DNA from: Acanthochlamys bracteata
Taxonomy: Eukaryota > Streptophyta > Magnoliopsida > Pandanales > Velloziaceae
NCBI GenBank assembly: GCA_019914995.1
Contig: CM034145.1
Span: forward strand, 744,001-808,000
DNA: 64,000 nt
Reading direction: 5' to 3'
Shown: positions 50,501 to 63,415 of the stretch, one piece after another
Numbering within the stretch: the stretch's first letter is position 1
Layout of the letters: the number at the start of each line of letters is the position of its first letter
Position numbers and translations under genes: made by a program
Notes under the pieces: generated by a model
Told to the model about the DNA's origin: nothing
What the model saw: only the letters and a program-made list of their open reading frames with translations
Databases searched by the model: none

Positions 50501-53500
50501 GCTTCTTTATAAAGTGTGCCCCTTCTAACTGTTTGGTCCTGTACTTAGAACTCCATGCTCTGTATCGATAACATGTCAGTTTGTTAGTTTTATGCTTTGG
50601 AAAGTCCCATATCCCACTTTTTACATGAATAGGGAGAATGCAGAAATTAGTGACTGTTATTTGTTTTGCAAACTCCATCTAGTGGGATAAGGCTTAGATG
50701 TTGTCTCCGTCTTGTTGTATTGTTGCAAACTCCCCTTGTTTTGAGCAATGGGAGCAATATTTCAAATGCATTCTTTTGTCTATGGCTTTCTTTATGTGGG
50801 TTTATACTGTGTTTGCTACTGAACATCTACAGGTTGGAGTAACAATTGCAGCAAGAAAATACGATTTGGACAATGCAGCACCCTTTCAGAACTCAGATAT
50901 TCTAAATCTGCAACCAGTTGTCAAGCACTCGGTTCCCGTATGTGTTGAAGCACGAGAGCTCATGGACAAGGGGAAAGCTCGACTAGCTGAGGTGTTGGCT
51001 CTCATCAGTATTTTCTTTATATAAGTTTCAACTGGCGTACAAATGGCAAATTATCTATGTGCAACTCATTTGAACTCCGGATTTGGATCTAATGTTGCAC
51101 TTTTCATACAGGGTATGCTGAACGAAGCTTACATCCTTTTGTCAGAAGCCTTTTCTATACTACAGCAAGTATGGATTTGCTTAAATTGATGTTCTCTCTT
51201 TTCTTCATGAAGTACATTTCAAACTATAATTTGGTTATAATGGTTTCAGGTAACAGGCCCAATGCATCGAGAGGTTGCCAACTGCTGCAGGTGATGCGCT
51301 TGAAAGCATTCTGATGTTTGTGCTACTAAGACCTGCTCCCCTTTACTGATTGCTAAGTAAAACAAAGCTAGAGTTAATTGAAAAGTTGCACAATACACTC
51401 AAACAGCACCCTGCATATACTTCGGATTAACCTTGTATCGCTTCTTTCCATCATTTTGCTACACGTATCATCGCCAATAACTGTCATATAAGTATATACC
51501 TATCAGGCCCTTGCCAAAAGACCATAATGGAGTTTATTAGTAATAAGGATACCAGAAATTTTAGTAGAGAACATGGAAGCTGTGAAAATCATACTTTGAA
51601 AATGACCTTGAAAATTGGCCGCCAGCTGGTGCTCCAGTCCTATCCAAAATCATGATGATGCCATAAGTATGTTGTGATGATCTCCGATCAAAAAAGACAA
51701 ATTAGTGAAACTAAAACGGAAAGAAGACCTGGTGCCAGTGTCACAGTAATTATCTTTCGTGTAGGGAACATCTGACTGAATCGAAGACCTGGTTTTTCTA
51801 AATTAGTTAATCTCCATTTTATATTAATTTTGTACAAACTAATACTCCTGTTTTTATTTTACTGTTTTAACATATTGAATTGGTAATGGAATTTAAGGAA
51901 ATATGTTTTGTGAATTCAATTTTTTTTAATGCAACCAGGTATCTTGCAATGGTTCTTTACCATGCTGGAGATATGGCTGGTGCCATCATGCAGCAGCACA
52001 AGGAGCTCATCATTAATGAACGCTGTTTAGGTCTTGATCACCCAGATACAGCTCATAGGTGACGTATTTTGTGCTTGTAGTGTTTCCTTGTTTGAGCTAG
52101 TGTTATTCCTACAATTTGGCTACTCAATATTCACATAATTTATGATCTTATTTTCAGTTATGGCAACATGGCTTTATTTTACCATGGCCTCAATCAGACA
52201 GAGCTTGCTTTACGCCACATGTCCAGAACATTACTCTTGTTAAGTTTGTCTTCTGGGCCTGAGCATCCCGATGCTGCAGCAACTTTCATTAACGTTGCTA
52301 TGATGTATCAAGATATTGGCAAAATGAATACTGCTCTGCGGTATTTGCAAGAGGCTTTAAAGAAGAATGAACGACTTCTTGGTCCAGATCATATTCAAAC
52401 TGCTGTTTGTTATCATGCTCTTGCTATTGCATTCAACTGTATGGGCGCCTATAAACTCTCGTTGCAGGTATAATTGCTGCTCACACAGAATAACGTTAGT
52501 TACTTCTCACTTCATTTAGTTGATTGTCTGTATTTCTGTTGTAGCATGAGAAGAAGACCTATGATATACTTGTGAAGCAACTTGGAGAGGATGATTCGAG
52601 AACACGTGATTCTGAGAATTGGATAAAGACTTTCAAGTTGCGTGAGCAACAGGTAATGCATGGCTTCATGATAATTAGATAATATGTAAATGACCTATTA
52701 TTTGCTTTTGCTCCTGCATTGGACACATTTAAAACTAGAGTCATATTTGCAAGTAATATGTGTCTCCTCAAACCTATTTAGATATTATTGTGTTGATTTT
52801 CTTGAAGACAAAATGATAAAATTACTCAGAAAGTAAATGTTTGCACCAAAGAAAATCAAATTGTTGGTATGTCCTAACAAATTTGATGAGGATCTTAACT
52901 GTTATTCTCCTATTTATTCTTTTTATTCTACCGACAGGCAAATGCACAGAAGCAGAAGGGACAAGCAGCTAATTCAGCTTCCGCTCAAAATGCTATTGAT
53001 ATTTTAAAGGTGCTAGTCTGATCCTTAAAAAGTTTCCACAATCTTTATTGCAGCTTTGCTTCATTTTTAGAGTTAATAAAGTTGGTTCCCTGGTTTCAGA
53101 CTTCAAAGCAGGCGTCAGGGAAACTACTTCATTATTCCACTGTTATCATTTTTTACTTTCGTTGTTATATATGTGTCCCATGTATATGGACCAGTGTTGA
53201 TGGTTCACAGATGGTCCTATCATATTATCCTAAAGTTAAAAGCATCGTTAAAGTTTTGAACTTGCACAATGGATCTTCCAAGATGCTCATAATTGCCATT
53301 TCAAGTGGATTCAGTAACATCTCTTACAGGCTTTCCAGGAAGCAGCTAAAGGATCTGGCAACCTCAACGCTTCTTCAGTAAACAAATCTATCAATGCAGC
53401 CATGCTCAGTGAAAGTGGTGTTCCTCGGGGCAGGGGTGTTGACGAGAGAGCTGCACGAGCAGCTGCGGAAGTGCGGAAGAAGGCTGCAGCAAGAGGCCTC

Positions 53501-53776
53501 CTTGTGCGGCCAAACAGCGTTCCTGTTCAAGCCCTTCCTCAACTCACACAGCTTCTTAACATCATCAACCCTGGAGCTAACACAACTGAAACTGCAACAG
53601 ATTCTCAATCAAACGGGCACAAGAAAGACTCTAATGACGGTGAAGACCTAAAGAAATATTCACAACCAAATGGAAACAGTTCACACCAGGGCCACGAAGA
53701 TGAGGCTCCAGTTGGTCTGGGTACTGGTTTAGCTTCATTAGACTCGAAGAAGCAGAAATCAAAATCCAAGGTATAG
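41517..53776 (+). CDS. FMT: Clustered mitochondria protein (FRIENDLY / CLU homologue)
   Basis: Twenty-nine exons joined in frame give about 1350 residues (Arabidopsis FMT is about 1400). Exon starts: 41517, 41988, 42928, 43197, 43517, 44314, 44691, 45132, 45379, 45882, 46081, 47004, 47508, 48018, 48209, 48848, 49098, 49352, 49623, 50230, 50428, 50833, 51112, 51250, 51939, 52158, 52545, 52938 and 53330. Landmarks are a low-complexity N-terminus; the CLU N-terminal part ([20 protein letters not shown], about residue 103); the central CLU domain (about 360-640, with [17 protein letters not shown] and [13 protein letters not shown]); a C-terminal TPR array (about 970-1170, with [17 protein letters not shown] and [20 protein letters not shown]); and a basic Ala/Arg-rich tail ([19 protein letters not shown]). 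Family knowledge: a cytosolic RNA-binding protein controlling mitochondrial distribution, association time and turnover. Intron 5 carries a well-preserved MITE. Confidence 0.95.
43868..44162. mobile_element. Tourist-like MITE (family B) in FRIENDLY intron 5
   Basis: 295 bp with terminal inverted repeats of about 26 bases. The left end is GGGCGTGTTTCAAACGCCCG. The reverse complement of the right end is GGGCATGTTTCAAATGTCCG. The element is flanked by a TAA duplication (43865-43867 and 44163-44165). The interior is non-coding; the 87-residue ORF spanning it has no protein features. TWA target sites and GGG-starting ends are typical of PIF/Harbinger-derived Tourist MITEs. The good match of the ends suggests the youngest copy in the window. 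Confidence 0.8.
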
Positions 53777-54592
53777 CTTGAAAATGACAAAGTTCTTGGA
53801 CGATTTTGATTGAAGTTTTGGGTGGTTAGAGTTGGCTCCTCATGTATAGAGCAATTTATACCATCACCTTGTAGATATTATTAGCTCGTCTCCAAAGGTG
53901 ATCGTTATCCTTCGCTCGTGGGGTTTCTTACACCAGCGTCGCACTGCAAGAATTTTTAAGTTTCCCAGGCCGTTTCTTCTTGCTGCTTAATTTATGCATC
54001 TTTAACATTTCCCTATCCTGATTATTTGAAGGATGTAATGGTTTAGGTTTTAACAAATAAGTGCCTTCCTGTAGGCCTCAACTTGCCAAGCCGCTTGTGC
54101 AGGTTATACTTATTTGTCTACTGTTACAACTATCAACAAGAGAGCATGAGCAAGTTTATCTCATTGTTGAATGGAACAGAGACCCCTTTCATGAATGTTA
54201 CCGTCTCTATATTGTCTCTAGCAGCTAGTAGTACATTGTAATGATCAGGTACTGCCCTTATCTGCAGTTTTCCTTCATTCCTCTCAGATGTTTATAGAGT
54301 ATAACAAGAATCATATTCAGCAGTGCCAAAATTCCATGAAGTTAACAGAAGAAGCTTCATGGTTTTTCACAAGCATAACAACTCGAACAGTAGCAATGTT
54401 AGAAATTGGGACTATCGACAATTAAGATAGCACTTAAACGTTTGAATGCAAGCAGCCTAACAGAAAGCTTCAATTTCAAAGGCTTTAAGAGAATGAACAG
54501 ATGTACAAATAAAGATGAACCGCAAAATTCAATGACTGGAAAATGTATGAACAAATGGATCCTTTGGGACATTTCTGGAAACTTTGGAAGAA
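53777..54592. other. Convergent 3' regions of FRIENDLY and IRKI
   Basis: 815 bases of even composition separate the two stop codons. This probably consists of the two 3' UTRs meeting tail to tail. No further gene is visible. Confidence 0.6.
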
Positions 54593-57500
54593 CTACGGCA
54601 TAGTCCGGTACCGGCAGAGAACTTTGCATCTCAAAACCCTGTCTTGGACATAGAAGCCAGGCATCACCATGATCTTGACACGCGCAGGAGCATCTCCTCG
54701 ATGATTATCTCCAAGAATATCCTCCATGTAAGTTGGGTCGAAATCTCTGTTTTCATCGACCCTCAGTATCACTAAAGGAGGATTAAATGAGAAAGCGAGA
54801 AGATGGATCAACCAGATACATTTTGCTGCCACAAAGAACGACTGAAGCACTGGCTCTGGCCAAGGTCTGAACCAATCCAGTACGGAAACAAGGCCATCCA
54901 TCTTCTGATCGCAAAACCTACCGAACTCTTCGCTGTAGTACTTAGTTCCCTTTCTCAAGACCTCGTTCCAACTCAAGTTGCGGAGGGCAACAAAAGATGA
55001 GAAATTCTCCTGGCGATCTTGCTGAGGATCTAGAATTTTCGGTGATCCGTTCCTCTGGAAGATACAATTTTCAAAATCTTGATACATACACTGGTTAATC
55101 AGTGCTTCCAAATAATACTGCACACCTTTCGAGTACTTGTTGCTTGACGTAATCTGATACGGGTGGAAGAGAGAATTCAGCTTCTCAATTAACCCATCAT
55201 CGGTTTCTTCGACTTGGTTGATCAGGGTTTTGCAGAAATGTGTTATCGATAGCCTGGCTTCTGATACAATCTGCAGAAAGCCTTCCACCATCACTTCATG
55301 GCTCACAGGCAATGAGGTATCTCTGCTTCCACCAATGGCTTTCGCTCTCTTAGACAAATTAGACCTTTCTCCAAACTGTGATACCTTGCCTTTGAATGCC
55401 GGTTTGAGTGCCTTCTTCAGCTCCTCACAGTAAGATTCCAAGCTTGTTAGCTTCACTTTCAATTCAGTCATTGTAGATTTCATTTCAGCAACCTCTTGCA
55501 AAGCTGCGTTTCTGTTCTCATTAGCCTCAAGTAGCTCTTTCTTCAAGGATTCAAGAGAAAAAACCCCACAGTCCTTCAATAGTTGGGACATGTTCTCTGA
55601 GTCCACTGTGTTCGAAGACATTTCTGACTTGCTTTTCTTCTTCACTTTGTGTAACAGCCATGAAAAAGAAGATCCTCTACTCTTTGTCTGCGATTGTATA
55701 GATGACTGAATGACAGTTGAAGGCGCAACATCTCCAAAATTCTTCAGATTTTCGTGATCGCTATTACTTTCCCGTGAAATGGTAGCAGGCCTGCATCTAT
55801 TGCAAGTTGTCACTGTCTTGCATTCTCCAGTTCCCATCCTCCTATCCGACAAATCCTTCCAGACAGAGTCTTTGCTGGAGACGACGAAGTCATTTACCAA
55901 ACAAATGTGCTGATCTCCATTCAAAGAAGGAAATATGCTCTCTGTTCTATTGTCTGATAGGATTGATACATCATCATTTTCTTCTCGTGTCAGCCCAATG
56001 TCACTCCACCTCTGTGGAGCTCTTTTATTCTCTGAGAGAATGTGATGATATCCAGGTAATGGTTCATCCTCGTAACTCTGTACCAACCGCGATATTCTTA
56101 TGATTAGCAAATTAGCACTAGCAACTAAAACTAGGAGTTCTTAAGTAACTCTGCTTAGGACAAGATCTTAGAAAACAAAAAACACTTCATAAAAAGATGT
56201 TATGTAACCGCTAAAATCAAACTTATTTTAATAGGTAATGAGCCAAATAGCAAATTACACCACGATTACAAGGTAGAAACAACCAGGAAGTTATCAACTA
56301 TAGCTTTCCAGATTGCTCTTGTTAAGAGTTTCGACAGTTTTTCAGATGCTATTGCATATATCCATCATCAGAAGTCATAGATTTCATGAGAATGATAAAC
56401 ATATACTCACATCAATCTCGAAATAGTGAAGATTTACCAGGAAGGCGGAAGCATATTACAACCTATTATGCAATCCCCATACTGGTTTAAAACGATGAAT
56501 CAACACTTATTGTTGTTATCCACCTAATCAAAACAACCTAGCAGGCAAGCATAATGATTAACAGCAATCACGGCATAATGATTAACAGCAATCACGGACC
56601 ACCCTAATAATGTGTCATACATGATACAGCAGTAAAGGTTCACATCACAGAAACATTGATATAATGCAAGTGATACAGATCAACCAATACACAAATTACA
56701 ATCTTGCAGACAACAATCCTATAACCAAAATTCATTCATTGCCTTCAATCATACTTGAAGTTTCTAAACCAGATGTGTCAAGACTATGATTGCAGGGACT
56801 TCAAACTCAGAAGGAACAACAGCAAGAACTATGGCCAAGAACTAAAAGAAGTTGCAGATCCAACATTAGTATAAATAAATAATCCATCCAGTTATCAAAA
56901 TGGTCAAAAAGATGCAAACATTTATTGCCAAATTGTTATTTTCGTACCTGAAAAAAACTACAAAATTTTTGATATTGAAGAACAAATAAGGCTGCAAAAC
57001 AATCTAATAAGGGCACAAGAACAGAATGGAGAAAAAAGGAATATATCCACATGAAATTCCAACTTTAGTAGCTTATTTTCACACAGAAACTAAGAGAAAT
57101 GGCCTAACTACAAAGGTCTTCATTCTTGAAACGAAATTAACACAACCCCATTCACAAAACATGAATTAGAACTAACAAATTGAGAAGAGTTCCAACAAAA
57201 AAAAAAAGACTAACTCAACATTCCAATTCCAAAGAAATGAACATAACCCTGTTAACAAAACTTGCAAAAATTGCAATCCAAGTGTAACTCCCAACAAGAA
57301 AGTAACTAGCCTACATTCCAATATCAAAGAATGAACACAACCCAATTCACAGAACTTGAAAAGAAGTGAAAATTCCACCAAAGAATCAACAAATATCAAA
57401 GGAAAAACCCAATTCCCAGAACTTGAAAAAGAATCAAAACTCATAAAAGAAAACGAATAAACTTTTACCGGGTTAAACACAGGGTAGTCATCTGCAGAGA

Positions 57501-57690
57501 GTTGGCTGTGATTCACAGGGCCACGTGTGACTGCTGTGACGGGAGACCGCAGTGGCGGTACTACTGCTGCAGGGCTGCTGCCGTTGAGTAGAGCAGCGTG
57601 GAGGGCACGGAGTTCGACAGCTTTCGCTATCGCTGCTTGGATTTCTTGCCTCTGAGAAACACCGGTTGAAGAAGAAGAAGATGTCATCAT
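54593..57690 (-). CDS. IRKI: IRK-interacting protein (GIL1/DUF641 family)
   Basis: Two exons: 57690-57469 (74 codons) and 56077-54593 (494 residues plus stop), joined in phase 0 by a GT-AG intron of about 1.4 kb. Total is about 568 residues. The start is the first of two ATGs at 57690; the codon before it is TTG. The N-terminus contains RQEIQAAIAKAVELRALHAA and DDYPVFNP-SYEDEPLPGYHH, matching Arabidopsis IRKI. A coiled coil follows at about residues 247-300 (SLESLKKELLEANENRNAAL onward). The C-terminal DUF641/GIL1-type region includes SHEVMVEGFLQIVSEARLSI, FRPWPEPVLQSFFVAAKCIW and VMPGFYVQDRVLRCKVLCRY. Family knowledge: IRKI binds the receptor-like kinase IRK, and GIL1 acts in phytochrome-dependent loss of gravitropism. 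The molecular activity is unknown. It converges on FRIENDLY. Confidence 0.9.
56550..56597. repeat. 24-bp exact tandem duplication in the IRKI intron
   Basis: CATAATGATTAACAGCAATC plus ACGG occurs twice in a row with no mismatch (56550-56573, 56574-56597). It is a recent slippage duplication in intronic DNA. Confidence 0.9.
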
Positions 57691-59729
57691 CAACTACTTC
57701 AAATTCAAAGAAACCCAACAACAAACACTGAATCTTTCTGTGAATATTTCTTGTTAGATCGTAGTAGAAAGAGTTTAGTCGATTAATCTTTGAGAGAACA
57801 GCTGGAATAAGAAAATTGTTAGAAAATATTCATTCTTTCTTGAAGAAGAGATTTGTAACAGAGTACTGTTTGGAATTTCTCCAAAATGGAGAGAATGAAT
57901 TTGTTAGGAATCTTCTTAACTCATATTTTATATACACATCTTGGAAGAAGAATAAAAGAGAACGAAGCTAACACAGTTACGGTTTCAGTTTTTTATACTG
58001 GAGAAGAAGGTTAGAAATTTTAACCACCACAAGAAATTTTCTGTATGTGTTAAACAGAAAAGAAGAAAAAAAACATTATCTTTCTTCAAGAAATAGAAAC
58101 TTTTTTTGGAGATATTTGAGAGAAAGATTATAAGATAGTTTTTAAAAAAACTGGATTATGGAAATCTAATGATCAAGAAGGAAAAAAGTTTGTTCATCTA
58201 ATGAGAGTGTTTGATTAGTTTTGATCCAAAAAGAGTTTGACAATATAAAGCAAAATTGCAAATATTTTTGTTATTAAATATCAATTAACTCTTCTAATCT
58301 ATTTATTACTAATTGATTTCATTGAGAATAATTATTTTTTTATAATAGAATATTATTATGATAAAAGTTAGTGAGAGAAATTTTTTTTGTAGTGAAATAA
58401 TTAGCAAACAAAACCAAGTGTTTTGGCAGCAGATATGCAACATGATTGTTACTACCATGAATCAAGAAACTTGTCTGGCATGTAGAAATGTAATAATAAT
58501 AATAATAATACAACATAGATGATGATCCTCCCACAGACAAAGAAAGGAACAACTTAAAAAATAAAATAATAAACAAATATTAAAATTAATTTAAAGTAAT
58601 TTTTGATAAAAAAATGTGTGTGTATATTTCATCATAATTCATATTTTCTTATAAAAAAAGTGAGTTCTAAAAAATTTTCGTATTTATTTTATATTAGAAA
58701 GTCATTTTTAATATTCATGATAAAAAAATGCACTAACTTTTAACAATTATTTTTTAATATTTCATTTTTTAATAATTTATTTTTTAAAAACTTAACATAA
58801 AACAAATAAAAAATTACTTCTAAAAAATAAAAATAAAAACAAGAACAAGAGAGATGTGTTCAAAAAGCTTACAAACAATAGCCTTACAAACTGCAAACAC
58901 CAAAAAAAAGCAAGTAAAAGTTGGGTCCCCTGCCTTCAACTTCATCAACAAAGAGGGCAACTTTCCAGCTACACTATCCACATGACATGATATATATAAC
59001 TAATAATTATTTTGCTTTGTTTAACAATTTAATGAATAATCTAAGTTTAATAAAAGGTTATGATAAATATGTTTTTATTCAAGATATTACTGCTTTCATT
59101 GTTATTACCAGATAGTGGCTGTTAATTGCTTGCTTTTTGAGGACTTTAGTACAGTGGTTATGATAAATATATTGTTTACCAGCTTTAAGAAAATATATTT
59201 AGAAATTTAAAAAATATAAAAAAAATTTACAAATATTTTTATTATTTATTTTTATGTAAAAAAATGAGCTCATTTAAAAAAAAATATTTTTTATTCTAAA
59301 AAAATTTATTTCAAATGTAAGACGTCTCTTAGTTCATTCTGCATTGACTTGGTAGGCTTTTGTTAAATAGTTTTCATGCAATCTCTTAAAGTTACTTGCT
59401 TTCAATTGAAGCAACAAAAAATTTGAAGCTATGCAGGTAACCAATGCAGTCAATGAAATAGTAAACAGTTAATATTATTGCTTAAATAAAAAGGTAAGTG
59501 GTCGTTATTAGAGAAAAACTATACAGTCGCAATAATGGTGTTTGACTTGAAAGTCCTTCAACCAAAAGTTATCTCAATTAAGTGTCAGCTAACGTAAATG
59601 TTACGAGTAACAGCTACCAGGAATCCCAACCATCTTATTTTACTCGAGCTTCAGATCGCCTATATAAAATATTAATACTTATGAATAATTGAATATATGA
59701 ATATATATAATTAAAATTCACAAGAAGAG

Positions 59730-59952
59730 AACGTTTGGTAGTGTCTATTGAAAAAAAAGTTTTCTTAAAAAAAATATTTTGAAAAATAAAATTTAATTTT
59801 TTATTTAAAAAAAAACTAATAAAAAAATTTCACGACATAAATTTTTTTATATTTTTAAATTTTTAAAAAAAAATTTATAAAATATTTAAAAAAACTTTAT
59901 TGAAATATATAAAATAAAAAATTAGGATAAAAATACTCTCCCAAATATAACC
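59730..59952. mobile_element. MITE-like element, family A (diverged)
   Basis: The left end ACGTTTGGTAGTGTCTAT and the right end ACTCTCCCAAATATAACC are partial inverted repeats (10 of 14 core bases), with an A+T-rich interior. Confidence 0.4.
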
Positions 59953-62160
59953 TTAGTGAAAAGAATGACAATAGTGACCGGAATGAAAAATAAATTAACT
60001 AACTTGAGTTCTGATTTAATAGACTCAACAAACCACGATCATTAATAGTTCCGCATTAATTAGATATAGAAAAAAAAATTTGTACTCATATAAGAGATGC
60101 TCATCCTAAATGACTAGCCACTTATTTTTGTATGAATACATGATCTAGCATAGAAGATGTTTGAGAATACTTATTAAAAAAAATTATTTTAAATTTTAAA
60201 AACAAATAAACCTTATTTTTTATCTAAAAAAATTAATAATAAGATTTCACGATCTGTACTTTCTAAAATTTCAAATCTGTGAATATTAAAAAAAAATTAA
60301 TAAAAAATTGGAGTGAAAATGAGATAGTAAACTCTCACAAACATCAACATAGAGGACTTGGGGTTCATCTAAAATTGTTTTGGAAGTGCTTGTACCATAT
60401 ATGATTTTTGGTAGATGAGCCAAACTATGGACAGGTGAGCTTGCAGATGCAGTCGAGAGTAGTTAAGTATAACGCCAAAAAAGACTACATAAATCAAAAC
60501 AATAGAAGGAGAATTCTTCTAGTTCCAGTTAGACAAACTACATTACTTGCCAGATACGATTGCATACTATTTCTTAAGAATAATTTTAATAGCATGCAAT
60601 TGCATTGAAAGGCATGGCGCATGAAACTAGTGCTGATCTATTGTATATACTATTTCCTGGAGAAGGATGTGGCTAAACTGAAAACAGAACTGCATCTACT
60701 ATGGTAGAGATAATAGATCATCTCCAGAATAATGAATGAACTACGAGACAAGAGATGTCGGGGTTTTTAGATCTTGAAAAGAAAAAAGATACAAGATTTT
60801 TTTTTTTTTTTTTTGGCTGAATTCTTACCTTACGTATCCTCCACCTACATGGCTCATATCTTCACTTAGTTGATTCATGTGATGGTTTGTTTTCCTAAAT
60901 TACAGAAGCAACAGAAAATGTATACATCATTATCAGGCATAACTGCTCATGAGACAGGGAATAGCTCATAGAATTTTTGAAAAAGCAGCACGACGCATTT
61001 TCTAAGAACATTGAAGTAAACAGATATAGAGTAAACTACAGCAGCAACACTGATAGCATGTTGAATCGAATTGAAAAGCTCAGCAATTTCCTAAACATTT
61101 TCAGGAACCATATAACAATAACAAGGTATCCTGGATAAGTGCGAAATTCTTATATTCATAACCACCATGGAAGCATCTTGACAATATCTGTGATATTGAA
61201 GAAATCTTAACAATAGCTTTCATGTTTGTCATGCTGGGTACCTATGCCTCAGATAGATGACTACATAAAGATCTATCTACTAAAAGGAAAGATAACTGAA
61301 CATTACTTCTGAACAAACGTCGTGAGCTTGAGCTCATCTTTCCCTTGTTAGCTAAACTGTAGATCTCCTACCACTCAACTGCAGCTAATAACAGCTGCAA
61401 TAACAAAAGAAGCTCGAGTTGCATATTCTTCTGTAGCACAGTTGCAAACTTCTTGCTTTAAAATAGACTTCTAGCTTATTCCAATTGAATGATGTCAAAC
61501 CCTTGAGGATACATACCTACTTATACATGGTCACAGATTAAGCAAAATTGGACTTAAGCCTTGTTCTGATAGCAAAAACTAGATAAACAGTAATAAACGC
61601 CTAAAGCTAAAGTCGACATGCTGCATATGGTCATTGTTTACTGTAACCCTCCTTGAGGGCAGTTTTTAAATGGCATTTTCTGTGATAGAACTGTGTGATG
61701 ATGTGTAGGCTTTCGGATCGCATATTTCCAACAAAGATAGTAAATACAAGCCATAATTACTGAGGATGAATTAAAACACCGATTTTGACTAGAAAAATAT
61801 TCAGAAAATTAATTATGCGATAGTATGGGAAGGTGGAGGAATGAAGGCAAGAGAAACTTTGAGAAGTTATAGGAACAGCTGAAAAGGGAGAAGGAAGCAG
61901 TTGAGAGGGGATAGTAGTGGCAAGATGTGAAGGAACTAGTATCATAGAAAAACATAGGGACAGAAACATACGAAATACGTGTGTTAGCAAACTGCTCACT
62001 GTTGAGTTTTTAAGCATGCAAAGATAGTAATAGTTTTGATAGAGTACCATGGCCTCAAACGCAAATAGAGCGACAGGACTGATTTAGTTTAAATGCAGAT
62101 GGAAAGATTGTTTTGAATACCTTGCAGCTGTTGTCTGAGTACAATAACAGGGAGGCAGCA

Positions 62161-62224
62161 ATATACAACTTATAATGCATACGAGAGGGTGAATATACAA
62201 CTTATAATGCACACGAGAGGGTGA
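62161..62224. repeat. 32-bp tandem duplication
   Basis: Two 32-base units (start ATATACAACTTATAATGC, end ACGAGAGGGTGA) lie head to tail with a single T/C difference. No coding context. Confidence 0.9.
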
Positions 62225-62425
62225 ACTTACATTTGAGATAAGCAACTTATAGCAAACGAATAAAAAAGAAACATTATAAGTTCAATATTTCATAGGCAAA
62301 CATCTGCAGATCTTAAGGAAATAATGTCCTAAAAAACAAGATTAGTGAAAAAGGCTAAGCACCACTCTGCATAAGAGTCTAGAAGACATGCAAGGATGAT
62401 TAAGAAAACTTACTTTGTGTCGGTC

Positions 62426-63415
62426 TTACCCAAGAGAAGGTATGAACCAGATTGGAGGTGGATAAGTGAGGTAAGCATCACGCAAATACAGATATTCATA
62501 TTCTTTCTTTACCATATCAAAGATTCCCACATCACGGGTTCGCTGCTTCCCTGCATCTAAAAGACCCTCTGCCAAATACTCTGTGCAGTAGATGCGATTT
62601 TCTATCAGTCCAAGCACATCTTTCGCTGCCAGGGGTGATGGCGCTATTGGTGCCCAGGAAGATAGAGTGTCCCTGCAGGTCAGCGATTGCAACCCAAGCA
62701 GCTCCGTCCTTATCTATGGGTCTCCAAGCGGCAACCCCTATACCAGATGTCTTATACATCTGGTTATCAAGATCATTAGAATCTTCCCCAGCCCTCGGAT
62801 CATGCACCAAATCTTGTAAACGATCAGGCAACAAAATCTCACCATTGCAGACGGTGATAGAACAAGATGCTGTGCAACTTTCAACCCCCTGCACCAATTG
62901 GAACATGACTTCGGCACTGGCTTCTGAAATTCGAACCTAACTACATCAGCCGCCCCTGTTAACCCCAGCAACACATCCTTGTTCAAAAACATAACATCAA
63001 CGAAGTTGTAATACTTCTTCGTCGGAGGGCTGTCAATCACAAGCCAAGAACTATCACCCTGTTTTGCAAAAGCCAACTGCTGAAAAGGTGCATGGTGAAG
63101 CACAACAATACAATCACCAGAAGAAGGGTTATATTGAGAGTACCAACTTGCTCACAAACAACACTATGAACCACTCCTTCTCATAAACATACATAGTGTT
63201 TTCATCAATCATGCTCTGGATAGTGTATTTGGTAATCAAACCAGACGAGGGATCACGAATGGCGTCAACTATAGGAACAGTAGTGAGTGGAAGGCAAGAG
63301 TAAGACTCCCCTGAGTGGTTGAAAAAGAGATAGATAACACGATTCTTCATCGATTACAACAATCCAACCATGATCAGAACCAAGCCAACCAGAAACGGAG
63401 AGGAGAAAAGTAGCA
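62426..63415 (-). pseudogene. Decayed DUF295/KIB1-4 beta-propeller (F-box family) gene
   Basis: On the minus strand, recognisable propeller segments occur in order but in shifting frames. They are GWLGSDHGWIVVIDEES (about 63380), the segment with LPLTTVPIVDAIRDPSSG (63350-63150), the segment with QQLAFAKQGDSSWLVIDSPP (63147-62920), DKDGAAWVAIADLQGHSIFL (about 62700) and IENRIYCTEYLAEGLLDAGK to YPPPIWFIPSLG (62620-62426). At least four frame changes separate them, near 63350, 63145, 62920 and 62640. No F-box is found upstream, although typical family members are about 350-420 residues with an N-terminal F-box. The C-terminal PPIWF-PSL ending is intact. The family regulates poorly known SCF targets and is prone to duplication and decay. 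This copy is most likely non-functional; assembly errors could explain some but hardly all frame changes. Confidence 0.8.

Larger units (their letters stand above)
57725..62425. other. IRKI upstream region and long non-coding stretch
   Basis: 57.7-58.1 kb is likely the IRKI leader and promoter (G/A-rich on plus). 58.2-60.35 kb is A+T-rich with diverged miniature elements at about 59170-59330, 59730-59952 and 60156-60346, and a (TAA)n tract at 58491-58510. From about 60.4 to 62.4 kb the base composition is even, with several donor- and acceptor-like motifs on the minus strand. No ORF there resembles a known protein. It may be decayed gene sequence or spliced 3' UTR belonging to the DUF295-type copy at 62.4 kb. 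Confidence 0.5.

Noticed and set aside
57690-57693. IRKI start at TTG 57693
   Set aside because: The upstream codon is TTG, whereas two consecutive ATGs start at 57690. ATG is the proper plant start.
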